64,000 nucleotides of DNA from Coniella vitis. Taxonomy: Eukaryota; Ascomycota; Sordariomycetes; Diaporthales; Schizoparmaceae. The stretch is from assembly GCA_011317545.1 (NCBI GenBank), contig WUJK01000007.1:2046001-2110000 (forward strand), given 5' to 3'. The notes beneath the pieces were generated by a model. That model was not told where the DNA came from. It saw only the letters and a list, made by a program, of their open reading frames with translations, and made no database searches. Of this stretch, positions 11,513 to 21,841 are shown one piece after another. The position numbers and the translations under genes are program-made. Position 1 is the first letter of the stretch; each line of letters opens with the position of its first letter.

Positions 11513-13621
11513 ATGGGGTCGCATACTACTTCTATAGTAGGGCTCCGCAAGCCCGGACGCTCGCGTCTCTCAAAAGCCCTACCCACTCCTCCTCCACCAG
11601 GCATGGACAAGCCGGAAGACGCCCATCAACGTCTCGAGCTTCCCGTCCGACGAGACTCATTACGCGCTGGCCCGGCTCTACCACCAAAGGACACAGCCGT
11701 CACGGGCCTCAGGAACCGCAGCAACAGCACCAGCAGCGCGAGCACTAGCATCACCAAAACCGCAATCAAGATCCCTGCTAGCATGGCAGCCAGGACCGTC
11801 GACAGCCCACTGCCTCCGCTGCCTCCACTGCCTCCACTTGCTTCCCTGTCCAAGAGCCTCAACAACCCCCCGACGACAATTCCAAAGCGGAAGCCTGTCG
11901 CAGCTGGCTTCACAGCTCCGAGCCCTCCCACACCCGTCTCCAAAGGCCCACCTCCCCCACAGATGCTGGGTCCAGGCGGCAATGTTTTGGTTGGCTCTGC
12001 TGCTGCTAGGAACAGTGGCCGTGGTGATATATCTCCAGCAGAGTCCCTCTCCAGCCTGCTGTCCGCCTATGCAACTGAAGACTCAACCAACAACCGCTAT
12101 TCCCAAGATACTGCTGCAACAAAACATTCTTTCATGGAGCCCTCGTCCCCAAAGGTCCTGCCAAAGGACAGCATCGCCACAGGCACCATGAAACCAGACA
12201 TTGTTTCGCCATTCTTCCTGCCAACACCAGTGGCCTCCTCTGCCCCTGCCAACACCGGCACTGTCAAAAGTAGCCATTCACTAGCACAGTCCCACGTTCA
12301 GTCACAAGCAGACTCGTGGCACTCCACCACGTATCCAGACCGGCCACCAACCCCTCCGGAAAAAAACAACCACAGACCCATAACCCCCAAGAGATCAAAA
12401 GGTGCCTTGCCAACCCCGCCGGCTACAGACAACATCATCACCACCTTGGCTGCCCAATCATCGCCCCAGCCGCAACTCTGGGAGCGCAGAAAGTCTCTGA
12501 AGGCAGTCAAGCATTTGGATGTCCTTGACTTGAAGTCGGCTGCTTCAAACAGCTCCACGGGCTCTTCCACACAGCCAGCCTCCAGCGGTCTCATCTACAA
12601 CCTGTCTTCCTCTTCTCAGCCAGACGGCCTCCGCAGCGATACTAGCCCGGACTCTCCCACTTTGACCGGCTCCAAGGACTACTATTCAGGTCCTACAATC
12701 CCATCTGCCGCCTCTCAGAGATCCCCGTCTCATGGCTCCTTCCCATCGAGAATTAGGCACAAGCACTCGAGGGAGACGTTGGATGGCTTCTCTGCCTATG
12801 CCCAGGAACTGGAGCAAGGCATGGCCAACGGCACCTATCAAGCGCCTCAGTATTCTCCGGCAGCAATGTCGCCAGCCTCCTCTAACCCATCACCTACGCC
12901 CGAAGACGGGGACATCAGGGGGATGGCCCCTGGCAGTCAGGCAGCCTACACACAGCCCCCGAACATCTCACTTGCAACACCTCCTTGTGACGCGAGGCCG
13001 TTGAGTATGATTCCTGAAATCCCAGATGTGCCAGTCGGGCGTAACATCATCCCGGCAGGTGCAGCAGCTCCTCCTCCGGCAGGCCCTCTTCCAAGCCTGC
13101 CACAGCGAAGCTCCTCACGACCTGGCAGCAGTTCTGCCTCTACAAATGCTCCCGCACCATTTCCGGTCTCATCATCAGCCGCGGTTCTCGCTCCGTCACC
13201 AGATATTCGATCTGTCTCACCTCCTCTATCAGCAACACCTGCGCCCAAGTCCGGTGTCCGCGCCGTTCCATCCATTGAGATTAATGGCGGAGAGGACGAG
13301 CACCAACACCTTGAAACGCACCCCGGCGACCCGAATCACTTTCCGCTGCGCTACTACACGATCCCGCCAGTGGAGCGGGGTACGGTGCTCTCTGCAGCGC
13401 CCCTCAGGACGAGCCAGCTCAACTGCATGGCTGGACACTTCCACATCCTTCCGTCCCGCAACCAATTTCATCCTGTTTCCTGCCAGACCTGCGGCGTGCG
13501 TGACAACGACTCTCGCTGGGCTTGTGGCCATTGTGCGGTTCGAATTTGCACCGAGTGCAAGGAGGTGCTGAATATGAATGGAAGGAACCTTCCAGCGCTC
13601 GTCCAGATGCTGAAGGCCTAA
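11513..13621 (+). CDS. Disordered Pro/Ser-rich protein with C-terminal Cys-pair zinc module
   Basis: Single uninterrupted ORF of 702 aa starting MGSHTTSIVGLRKPGRSR. I do not recognise a named family. Residues ~1-590 are low complexity, rich in Pro, Ser, Thr and Ala, with many PTPP and PPLP-type stretches that look like SH3/WW ligands and phosphosites. The only compact part is the last ~110 residues, beginning near HFPLRYYTIPPVERGTVL. It contains three Cys pairs: C657-x2-C660, C671-x2-C674 and C679-x2-C682, with GHFHILPSRNQFHPVS just before. This spacing suggests a small treble-clef or RING-like zinc fold. A scaffold or regulatory protein is a guess. An upstream non-coding exon is possible because CACACAG directly precedes the start. 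Confidence 0.85.
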   Translation: MGSHTTSIVGLRKPGRSRLSKALPTPPPPGMDKPEDAHQRLELPVRRDSLRAGPALPPKDTAVTGLRNRSNSTSSASTSITKTAIKIPASMAARTVDSPLPPLPPLPPLASLSKSLNNPPTTIPKRKPVAAGFTAPSPPTPVSKGPPPPQMLGPGGNVLVGSAAARNSGRGDISPAESLSSLLSAYATEDSTNNRYSQDTAATKHSFMEPSSPKVLPKDSIATGTMKPDIVSPFFLPTPVASSAPANTGTVKSSHSLAQSHVQSQADSWHSTTYPDRPPTPPEKNNHRPITPKRSKGALPTPPATDNIITTLAAQSSPQPQLWERRKSLKAVKHLDVLDLKSAASNSSTGSSTQPASSGLIYNLSSSSQPDGLRSDTSPDSPTLTGSKDYYSGPTIPSAASQRSPSHGSFPSRIRHKHSRETLDGFSAYAQELEQGMANGTYQAPQYSPAAMSPASSNPSPTPEDGDIRGMAPGSQAAYTQPPNISLATPPCDARPLSMIPEIPDVPVGRNIIPAGAAAPPPAGPLPSLPQRSSSRPGSSSASTNAPAPFPVSSSAAVLAPSPDIRSVSPPLSATPAPKSGVRAVPSIEINGGEDEHQHLETHPGDPNHFPLRYYTIPPVERGTVLSAAPLRTSQLNCMAGHFHILPSRNQFHPVSCQTCGVRDNDSRWACGHCAVRICTECKEVLNMNGRNLPALVQMLKA

Positions 13622-15136
13622 GGACCGTGACCAGCATTTTGCACCTTCATGATGGAAGAGGAGGAAGAGTAAAATAAACCAAAACACACCCAAGATGATA
13701 ACGAGAAAGCGGTGTATCGGGCTCTGGTCGACCGTGCTTAGAAAATGTGTCGATCCGACATGGGCAATCTCCCGGAGAGTAGCCCTCGATTTTTCAGGTG
13801 CCCTCATTCTGAACCTGCCTTAAGTGCTATTTTCCTTTGTTGACACTCTTCACCGATCGATTTTTGATGACAATATTCTTGGACATGGGGCCTGGAAAAG
13901 AAAGAAAAATCCGAGTAAATGATAAAAGGACGGGGAGGGAATCAGAAGGGGATATGTGGGCGGAAAGATGGATCAAAAATATACACGCAACAAGGGGGAA
14001 TATGCATCTGGAAGGCGTTTATGCCATGTTATATCTTCTTTTCTGCCCATGTCGATTTTTTCTTTTCTTTTCAAGGATACCAACCCAATTTTCTTCGTTC
14101 ATCTTGTCACGTTTCTATTTTTTGTTTTCTCTTTTCGCCCTCCCTTGTTAGACTCCAGAGCTGACCAATTTGTTGTGTCTTGCGATAAATTGGAGTTGCT
14201 CCGTCTTTTTCTCTTCTCATTGTATTGTCATCTCTTGCGGCGGCTCTTATGCTTTTGCTATGGTCTCTATCTAAGATCTTCTGGTAAAGCTAGCTGACCG
14301 TTGAAGAAATATCAAGGCCATGTTGTACCAAGACTCTGAGTGCCTGAACTCTCACATCTCTCATCCTCTTGATGTATCAAAGTTTCCACCGACCCGTGCT
14401 GGATTATTCAAAATTTTCAGAACAGTGCACAACCAAGGCCAAGAACGCTATGCAATATGGTCAAAGTCTACAACCAAACGCAAACAAGAGATCACCTCCA
14501 GTTTGATGTGTTGAGAAATCTGCTGGCGGCGGTGGTTTCGGCTCAAATATAGTCACCAAGTTGGGCGAATCAGACTTACAAAACTATCTCCATATCCAAG
14601 AGAAGTGTAGTATGGTGTTTGTTTCTATCAGCTGAAGAGCATCGCTGAGCTGGAACTTCTCGACTCGAAGATTATATAGAATGTACGACGGCAGCAAGAA
14701 TTGGTCCAACAGCACTCGAGTGGATGAAGCAATGTCTGAAACCCTATCAAGCCTCAATGGTAGAAGCCAGCATATCATAAGAGGCAGGGAGGCGAGTTGA
14801 AATATTTTCCATGTTTTTTGTTTGGAAGGAAAACGAATCACGAGCGTGTATCTTGCTCACTCTAACTATATAGATAGTAAGGCCAGCTGTTGAGCCGATT
14901 CATTCTCCTGTGTACTTCGTATATCAGTTAAAAACGTAAACATAAAGGATACTATTGCCTCTTTTTACCATGTCCATGTCAAAACTCAAAAGTTCCCATC
15001 TCCTACCAGTTGAGAAAAATGGTATCATTGCCCTTTCGCCCGTGTATCGCTCCAGGTCCCATTTTAAAAAAAAAAAAGTGTGGAGGGCTCGTGTGCAGGA
15101 CTGATTGCCAACGAAAGAAACCAAGCAGATTTCTTT
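13622..15136. other. Convergent intergenic region
   Basis: Lies between the stops of two convergent genes. It includes T-rich pyrimidine stretches (about 14040-14160 and 14200-14250) and a run of 12 A (15066-15077) close to the SET gene's stop. No gene recognised. Confidence 0.5.
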
Positions 15137-16867
15137 TTAGCCAGTCATCGCCTGGTCTTCCTGTGTTTGCTTGGATTCTTTTCCGGTTTTTGCAGATTCT
15201 TCTCTGCATCGCTGGCACATGCACCAGCCACCCAGACTTCCCTGAGCCCACTCGCGTCTTTGCTGAACCGGCAAGCTGATATCGCAATAATGGTTCAAGA
15301 CTTCTTCTCCAGCCTTAATGCCACCCGGGGCATTATCAATGACCTTGTGTTCTCGAGCCCAGAGCTTCATTCGTCCACCCCATTCCCATGTTACATTCGG
15401 ATTGCAGTCGTGATTCGCCAGGCACCAAAAGGGATGAACCGCGGCGACGTCGGGCCGCCCATCTCGCGTACTCTTGCGAGCAGATGCAGTGCCTCTGAAC
15501 TTTGCATAGCAAGTATTAAATATCCACAGATCGTGGCGCGCAAGACTCTGGTAAATGTCCACGTCCATTTTCTCGAGAATATGGAGTGGCTGCTCGATGT
15601 TAAACTTGAAGGAGAATGGCAGCGTCCAATCAGGTGGCGGCCCAGCGTTTGGCGAGAGATCGATCGCGTTGGTTCCTGTGGAAAGAAAATCGCCCCATAT
15701 GTACTTGATCTCCTTGACTTCCAGGGGATGCAAATCTTGGTGAGCTGCCATGGCAAGTAGGCGAGCCAGTAGAAGCACGTACAACGATGCATCAGCCTCT
15801 TTGGCCTCGGGATCTTTGGCAATTGCGTCCACGTCCTTCTCGCAAACTGCAGGATGGTAGAGTTCTTGGGCTTTATTGTGGCAAAACTCGTCGCAAAAAA
15901 CCGTATCGTAGCATTCGGAACACTGTACTGGACCGGAACTGGCGCTCAAGGGCGGCAACTCGGACCCGCAGGCGTCACAATTTGAGTCTTTGTGTCTGTT
16001 GTTGGCTGTCAAAAGTGAATACTCGTCCAGTACTGTTTCGCCGGGGGCGATATCTTCTTTGGCAAATAAACCAAGTTGACGGCAAGTGGGGATGATAGCA
16101 TAACCATCTGTGTCGCTTGCGCCGTCGAGGAGGACGGGAAGCTCAGATACCCTGACGGCACACTTGGGAGCCATGGCCGCCAATTGCCCATTGAGGAATG
16201 CCAAGGACTCGTCCGAAAAGCGGTCGGGTTCGTACACATTCCACGGGTAGACCTCGCGTCGCACAACGCCCCATTCCGGTAGTCGATCAATATCAACGTC
16301 GTCCATCTGAAGTCGTCGGCGACCCATAGTGAGGATGTGCTCTTTGGTATTGAGCAGTTCCTGGTTGTTTGGTGAGGCTGCGAGGCCTCGCTGGCAGTAC
16401 ACATAGGCGCTTTTGAGGCAGCCACAGAGCAGGAGGCTGATGGAGAGGATCTGATAACAGCGGACAGACGCCAAAGCGGCAAGCTCCTGGTGAGAACTCG
16501 GGTCCAGAGCAGCATGACCGTTGACCATATCAGGCAAGCTTTTGCTGAGGGCACCATAGCGGAGTACTTCTGGCAGGGTAGCGGGCAAGGAAGAATATGG
16601 ATTCAGAGCCTCGACGGCTTGGTCGTGATATTCGAAGCCATCGTCGCGGATTTCGTCGGTTAGGAGCAGAGCACGATAAGCATCGCCTGCGGCAAGATCG
16701 GGGTAGCCAAGATTGGAGTAGACAACGGCGCGCTGGAGATAGAGAATGAGATTGTAGGGCGAGTCAGCTAGAGCGTCGGTGATGTGCTCGCGACGGTCGA
16801 GCAGAATTTGGTAGTCTTCGTCGTGGTCGTCGCTTGTATATGAAGGTGTGTTGTCATCAGACTCCAT
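15137..16867 (-). CDS. TPR-MYND-SET domain protein (SMYD-like methyltransferase)
   Basis: Intronless, 576 aa. The N-terminal ~110 residues read as TPR-like helices (SPYNLILYLQRAVVYSNLGY, then PDLAAGDAYRALLL). The SET domain starts near GYAIIPTCRQLGLFAKEDIAPGE. It is split by a MYND-like zinc finger (CDACGSELPP...CSECYDTVFCDEFC...YHPAVC), as in SMYD proteins. It resumes with the cofactor-binding signature C482-LANHDCNPN and the catalytic-site motif N525-HYCD. A post-SET Cys cluster follows, CMCQRC (C549, C551, C554). All three elements of a functional lysine methyltransferase are present. Histone or non-histone substrate cannot be told. A run of 23 T lies immediately upstream of the start. Confidence 0.9.
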   Translation of the reverse strand: MESDDNTPSYTSDDHDEDYQILLDRREHITDALADSPYNLILYLQRAVVYSNLGYPDLAAGDAYRALLLTDEIRDDGFEYHDQAVEALNPYSSLPATLPEVLRYGALSKSLPDMVNGHAALDPSSHQELAALASVRCYQILSISLLLCGCLKSAYVYCQRGLAASPNNQELLNTKEHILTMGRRRLQMDDVDIDRLPEWGVVRREVYPWNVYEPDRFSDESLAFLNGQLAAMAPKCAVRVSELPVLLDGASDTDGYAIIPTCRQLGLFAKEDIAPGETVLDEYSLLTANNRHKDSNCDACGSELPPLSASSGPVQCSECYDTVFCDEFCHNKAQELYHPAVCEKDVDAIAKDPEAKEADASLYVLLLARLLAMAAHQDLHPLEVKEIKYIWGDFLSTGTNAIDLSPNAGPPPDWTLPFSFKFNIEQPLHILEKMDVDIYQSLARHDLWIFNTCYAKFRGTASARKSTRDGRPDVAAVHPFWCLANHDCNPNVTWEWGGRMKLWAREHKVIDNAPGGIKAGEEVLNHYCDISLPVQQRREWAQGSLGGWCMCQRCREESAKTGKESKQTQEDQAMTG

Positions 16868-17309
16868 AGTGAACGGTTTGGTTTTTTTTTTTTTTTTTTT
16901 TTTTCTTCCCGGAAGCGGTGGTTCTTGATTTCTGGGTTTTTTTAGAATATTCTTTTCTTCCCTAAATTTCGCCGGACACTTTTCAGGGGAAGAACGGCAA
17001 ACAGATCAGAACGCCAAAATGCAAATCGCGCTTGGGACGGTGGTGGATCGAAAGGGCTAGACAGAGGCCCAGGACATGCTTTGCCAACCCAAGCTCTCTT
17101 GTCTGGTGGGCAGAGAACAGGCTTTGGGCGATGTGAATGCCTATGCCAACATCCAAACAAGGCCAAAGTCTGTGCTTATGCCTTTCTGTACCTGGTGCCG
17201 GGGGTTAGCTCCAATTTGGACGGGATGAGGGTTGTACGATGGCCGGACATGCCTGACGGTGGAGGCTGTAAAGAATCGCAACGACAGCTACAGATGACAG
17301 CGGCGGCGC

Positions 17310-17335
17310 CAGCAGCAGCAGCAGCAGCAGCAGCA
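17310..17335. repeat. CAG triplet microsatellite
   Basis: About eight consecutive AGC/CAG units directly after GGCGGCGCC. Non-coding by position. A second short CAG run lies at about 18717-18732. Confidence 0.85.
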
Positions 17336-17663
17336 ACAGTACGTTGGAAGGGAGGGTGCAATGAAGTACGACAAAGGATGATGCCAACAACAAATGTCAA
17401 GAGAAGAGAAATATATAATAGAAACAATTACAGAACAAGAATAATCAAACCAAGCAAGAAGGCGGGAGCTCGAAGAGTGGAGAGAGGAACGGCGGGGGCC
17501 GTAGAGGGTTGTGGAAGGCGCAGGCGCAAAACGAGAGCGCAAAACGAGAGCGCAAATCAGGTGCGCGGACGAAGAGGGCAGGTGGGGCTGCAGGCACAAC
17601 TGCTGTGCTTTCACTATGTAGGCGCAGGCGTCTGTCGTTCGCTTTTGCTTTGCCTTGCCTGCT

Positions 17664-17712
17664 TGGCTGGCTGGGCTGGGCTGGCGGGCTGGCTGGCTGG
17701 CTAGTTGGCTGA
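17664..17712. repeat. GGCT-rich tetranucleotide tract
   Basis: Degenerate repetition of GGCT/GGGCT units, ending in CTAGTTGGCTG. It explains the apparent Gln/Pro/Ser-rich ORFs on either strand here. Confidence 0.8.
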
Positions 17713-18892
17713 TTAACTGACGGATTGTTGCTGACGTGCTGTAGCCTGTCAGTCGCTGGCACGCGCGGCCACAAATGAAACGAGCAGAAGCAGACAGAAT
17801 TTGCAGGTGGTCTCGGTATACAAGCGAGGAAGCAATACTGCTCGACAACCCTAAAGGGCGTCTCTGAGTGGTGAAGTCTAAGATTGCTGCCCAGCCCTGC
17901 TGTTCGCTGCTTTCTATGGAGGGCCCCGAGCCCTGGACAAGAAAGCAATTTAGCTCGCTGGTTGGCTGGCTGCAAGAGCGGCCCTTGCTCCAGCAGGTAC
18001 GATAGTATACATAATACTAATAAAAGTGTATACCATCGCTCTTGCCCCGTCACTGTAACGCAGGCAGTACTACTATGTAGCTCAACGGTATGCAAGGATG
18101 GACACATTAGGGCCAACCCAGGTATTTGCGAGAAGGGTTTTATTAGCCCTGACAGCCTCGCTAGTAGTGCAAGTTTCGGCAGTGTCACGCTACCTGGCTA
18201 CCATGTAACGTTCTGGAGAAGGATTTGCATGCTCGGGTTTCTGACAAGAGCATCTTCGGCACGGCAATCCCATCAACGTACAGCATGATGGCAAGGTCAC
18301 CGTAGAGCTAATGCGCGCGGCCTTGTCAAAAAGCCTTGTGTGGGATCGTCATAGCGGCTAGTCCTTGGCCAGACCAGCCTGGCGCAAGAAAAGGGAAGGG
18401 GAAAAAAAAAGGACCCTTGCTTTCCCAGCGACCCAATGAAACAGCGAGGCCCCAAATGGATGATTCACCCCCACCCCCGAGTTGGCTGCTTCGTCCGTGC
18501 ATAGTATGTGCTGGCGAGCGACATCTGGGAAAAAAACGCCCTGCCGTGCTTTATACCGCTTCTGCGTCCCTCACTTGATATCAGTGGTCTGTCCATGCTC
18601 GCAAACCGCTATATGACATAGCACCATGATTTCCAGGATCCTGCAGGTCTTTCTCCCCATCCAAATGCTCCCACGAGCAGGAAGCACTACCGTAACCCCT
18701 CCGAGCAAGTCATGAGCAGCAGCAGCAGCAGCATCACATACTTGGCCCATCACGCTGCCAACTTACATACTGACTTTCGTTTGCTCGGAGCTTTTGCACC
18801 GGGATTACTAGAGTATCCCATGTACAGGCTCCACCACCTGCGATATGTGTTCCACGGGAAAAACAGAGGAGCCGAGGGCAAAGAAAGCGAAA

Positions 18893-18917
18893 GAGCGAGA
18901 GAGAGAGAGAGAGAGAG
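18893..18917. repeat. GA dinucleotide tract
   Basis: Continuous GA repeats within a purine-rich stretch, immediately upstream of the inverted repeat at 18941. Confidence 0.85.
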
Positions 18918-18940
18918 GAGATGAAACCAAATACAGCCGA

Positions 18941-19027
18941 GGGACCCTTGGACCCTGAAAGAGCTGGTTTTTGCTGTCGAACCCCTGTCCTCCGACTGTT
19001 CTTTGAATCCTCAGGGTCCAAGGTCCC
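18941..19027. repeat. Imperfect inverted repeat (hairpin)
   Basis: The left arm 18941-18958 (GGGACCCTTGGACCCTGA) is almost perfectly complementary to the right arm 19011-19027 (TCAGGGTCCAAGGTCCC), with one base missing in the right arm. The arms enclose about 52 nt, within which AAAGA and TCTTT can extend the stem. No ORF explains it. Confidence 0.75.
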
Positions 19028-19455
19028 GCCCCCCTTGCCACCGAGTGGCGCTTGCCGTTGCAGAAGCAACCGCAACATGCGGCGTGACCTCGACGCCGAG
19101 AGTGACTGGGGAATTTTCAAGAATCAGCTAACTTGCCAGCCGTCGTGCTTTCGGCCCGGTCTCATGTGTCTTTTTTTTTTAAAAAAAAAAATCTATCTAC
19201 ATAGTACATGTAGGAGCAGGAAGGAAAGGACAAGCCCAAGAAACCGGGAGTCGTTCTATTCCAAATTTCAAAAATTCTGTACACTACCTAGGTATGTACT
19301 ATAGAAGTATAATACCGGGAGTAATATGTACAAAGTATACAGTAATTGCTGCCGAGCTCTATATCCAGAAGAGTGGCCAATATCACGGAAACCCCCAATC
19401 CCGCGTGACAAATCTTCGGGAAAACCTCTTTCCTGGCTGACAACGACCCAGTCAG

Positions 19456-19577
19456 GGTGCCAACAGAAAAATGGCACTCTATTCGCAATATCTCAGCAAC
19501 AAGACATCAGATAAATACAAGATAATATTGTAATAATAGAGAACTCTTGTGCCATTTTTCTGGGGGTTGGCACACTG
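19456..19577. repeat. Long imperfect inverted repeat (hairpin)
   Basis: The left arm, about 19456-19492, matches the reverse complement of about 19524-19577 in ordered blocks: GTGCCAAC, AGAAAAATGGCAC (13 bp perfect), TCTATT and CAATAT. Short insertions on the right side separate the blocks. The predicted transcript would fold into a bulged stem of roughly 35 bp with a small loop. Could be a degraded MITE or a hairpin RNA source. Confidence 0.7.
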
Positions 19578-19701
19578 CCAGTGATACTATGAAACGAACC
19601 ATGGACGGCCAACGAACTATTAAAGAGAATATTATAGCCGGGCATGCCGGGGCAGCCTGCCGAGCAAGAACAAAGGTGCAGCGCAGGCTTCCCGCAAAAA
19701 T

Positions 19702-19723
19702 AGCGTCAGGAGCGACTGACGCT
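19702..19723. repeat. Short perfect hairpin
   Basis: AGCGTCAG (19702-19709) and CTGACGCT (19716-19723) are exact reverse complements separated by six bases, about 125 bp beyond the larger hairpin. Confidence 0.7.
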
Positions 19724-20747
19724 TCGCCAAGGGTCCTGGTTCTTTCTTGGGGGAATCGCGTACGACCTCAAGACTGATAATCGGTGCATGTAATCGCATG
19801 TACCTTGTACTATGTTCCTTCACATCACCCCGACCGTGTTTTTCCTTCCTTTGCGCACACTGACTACCGCTGCCACTGCCAACCATGTCGTCGTTCTCAT
19901 CACGGATACGTCCTACCCAGGCAGCTACCCTGCATATTACATGCGAAAGTACGTACCGATATTTCTGGAGGGGTCGTGCACATTGCCATGGCTCATTGGA
20001 TTTGCATTGTAGTCAGAACCGGCTATCAGATAAGTCACAAACTCATGATTGCATGGTAGCACTAGGACGATCCTTTGGTCTCAAGATACCCCCTTCCAAA
20101 CAAACTGGGACAATTATTTCCTTGAGCATTCGTCAGGAGAGGATCAAATCGTACGGTCGGATATGCAGTGCTTGATCGAGGCGGCAGCCGTTTGTTTTTC
20201 AGAAGCACTGGATACTTACTATGCACATTCTAAAAGGTCACTTTTGAGTGAGGTGAAACGGATCCAGACATCGACGCTTCGATTTCTCATCTTGATGTGA
20301 TGTGTGGCTTGCTGCAAACCCCCACATTTGCATCGCCAGCGCCTGACTGAGCCAAATATGTAAAAACGATGCCACAATGGTGATGGACAGTAAGAAGATG
20401 CCAGGCACGCACTACAGATTACAGACTGAGGAAAGAAGAAGCAGTCTCAAGTCTCTATCTATATGCAAGCTGACGAGTAAAACATACTTGAGATGGACGT
20501 AGGTTGTCACCCAAATATGCACCTTTTTGTACGTGGGGCATCGTTCCAAATATTATGCAGCTGATCACATAGCTATTTTTGCCCTTTTCTGTTCTTCGGT
20601 GGTCTTGATCTGGGGGAGGGAAAGGGGTTGCGTGCCTTGCTCTTGCCAAGGGCATGTATTGGTGATGCGGGATGCATGCATCTAAATGACTGTCAATTTG
20701 ACGACCTCCCAACCGAGTGCCGTTGAAATCTTAGACGATCATCATCA

Positions 20748-21841
20748 TTAGGCCACTGCCAAAAGGTCTGCCAAGCCATCCACATAGTATGCCGGTCGAG
20801 CAGGCGCATCATCCGCCTCCCAGTCCGCCTTTTTGTGGACGCCCGTCAAAACAGCCAGGGTACCACCGAGCTTGCCCTCGACACCAAACAAGATGTCCGT
20901 GTTGAGTCGGTCTCCAATCATGCACGTTCTGCTGCGGTCGAGCTGGAACTTGCCCTCGACTGCGTCCATCATAGCCTGGCTCGGCTTGCCCAAGGCGAGA
21001 GGCTGCTCTCTGATCATGTTAGTCAACGGAACAAGACAGGAGCCAGCGCCGGGGAAGAAAGCGTGATGGGATGGCAAGGTCGAGTCGGTGTTTGTGGCGA
21101 GGAACTTGGCCCCGCGCGCCAGATACTGGTAGGCGGTGGCCAGTTTCAAGTAGTTGATGTGGTAATCCAGCCCAGCAAGAACCACACCGACGTCCGGGTC
21201 GAGCAGCGAGCCATCCGCGAGGCCGGCAAAGTCAGCGTCCGTGATATCGCGCCGCAAAGCTGGGTCGGTGCCGCCGATAAAGGGAACGTTCTCGGCGCGA
21301 AGCTCGGTCTCGATGCCCACCTCGCCCAGGACGAACACTTTGTTGCGGGGCGCAGGCAGCTGCAGGATGCGGTTGATGTAGACAGCGGCCGAGTAAGAGG
21401 AGCCAAACACGTCTTCTTCAATGCAAGAGATGCCCTTGGAGGCGAATTTTTTGGTGTACTCGGCGCGCGACTTGGTCGAGTTGTTGGTTACAAACACAGT
21501 GCGCTTGCCACGGGAGCGCAGCAGGTCAATTGTCTGGGGAATGCCATCAAAAATGTGATCGCCAGACCAAAGAACGCCTGGTCATGTATCAGCAGCAGGC
21601 TCTGCTCAACTAATGGGCCAACACATACCGTCGCAGTCTATTAGGAAGGTCTGGAGCTACATGTCAGTAAACTTGACGGAAGCTCGGGGAGGGGAGAGGG
21701 TGGAGAGAAGCTGGCATGCCGGTATGGCGATGGTGCTTGGTGGCTCAAGAACAGGAAATGACGCACATCGAACTTGTCGAGGAACTCGTTGATAGCCGGC
21801 GCATCACCGGTAAGGTACTTGGGAGGTTGCACCGATGTCAT
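20748..21841 (-). CDS. pho13: HAD phosphatase, Pho13 / phosphoglycolate phosphatase type
   Basis: Three exons: 21841-21767, 21656-21629 (only 28 nt) and 21577-20748. The junctions are phase 0 then phase 1, giving 310 aa. It starts MTSVQPPKYLTGDAPAINEF. The HAD motif I (F-L-I-D32-C-D34-G) is encoded by the tiny middle exon, and its Gly codon is split by the second intron. Motif II lies at FVTNNSTKSR. The C2-type cap includes DVGVVLAGLDYHINYLKL. Motifs III and IV are GKPSQAMMDAV and IGDRLNTDILFG. Family knowledge: eukaryotic Pho13/PGP removes phosphate from 2-phosphoglycolate, 4-phosphoerythronate and 2-phospholactate, i.e. it clears side products of glycolysis and the pentose phosphate route. 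It diverges from the 6PGL gene. Confidence 0.93.

Larger units (their letters stand above)
16868..20747. other. Gene-poor region, 3.9 kb, with simple repeats and hairpins
   Basis: Lies between the SET gene promoter and the 3' end of the Pho13-like gene. No supported gene. It contains a 23-T run (16882-16904), a CAG-type triplet run (about 17310-17335), a GGCT-rich tract (about 17664-17712), a GA dinucleotide tract (about 18893-18917), two long imperfect inverted repeats (18941-19027 and 19456-19577), one short perfect hairpin (19702-19723), and 9-mer copies at 18071 and 19198. ORFs across it are driven by the low-complexity tracts. Confidence 0.55.

Noticed and set aside
17445..18188. 247-codon minus-strand ORF rich in Gln, Ser and Pro
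   Set aside because: It is generated by the GGCT and GCGCAAAACGAGA-type repeats, with no conserved domain and no splice-consistent neighbours.
20835..21644. 269-codon ORF antisense to the Pho13-like gene
   Set aside because: Runs across two introns of the sense gene and shows no recognisable protein.
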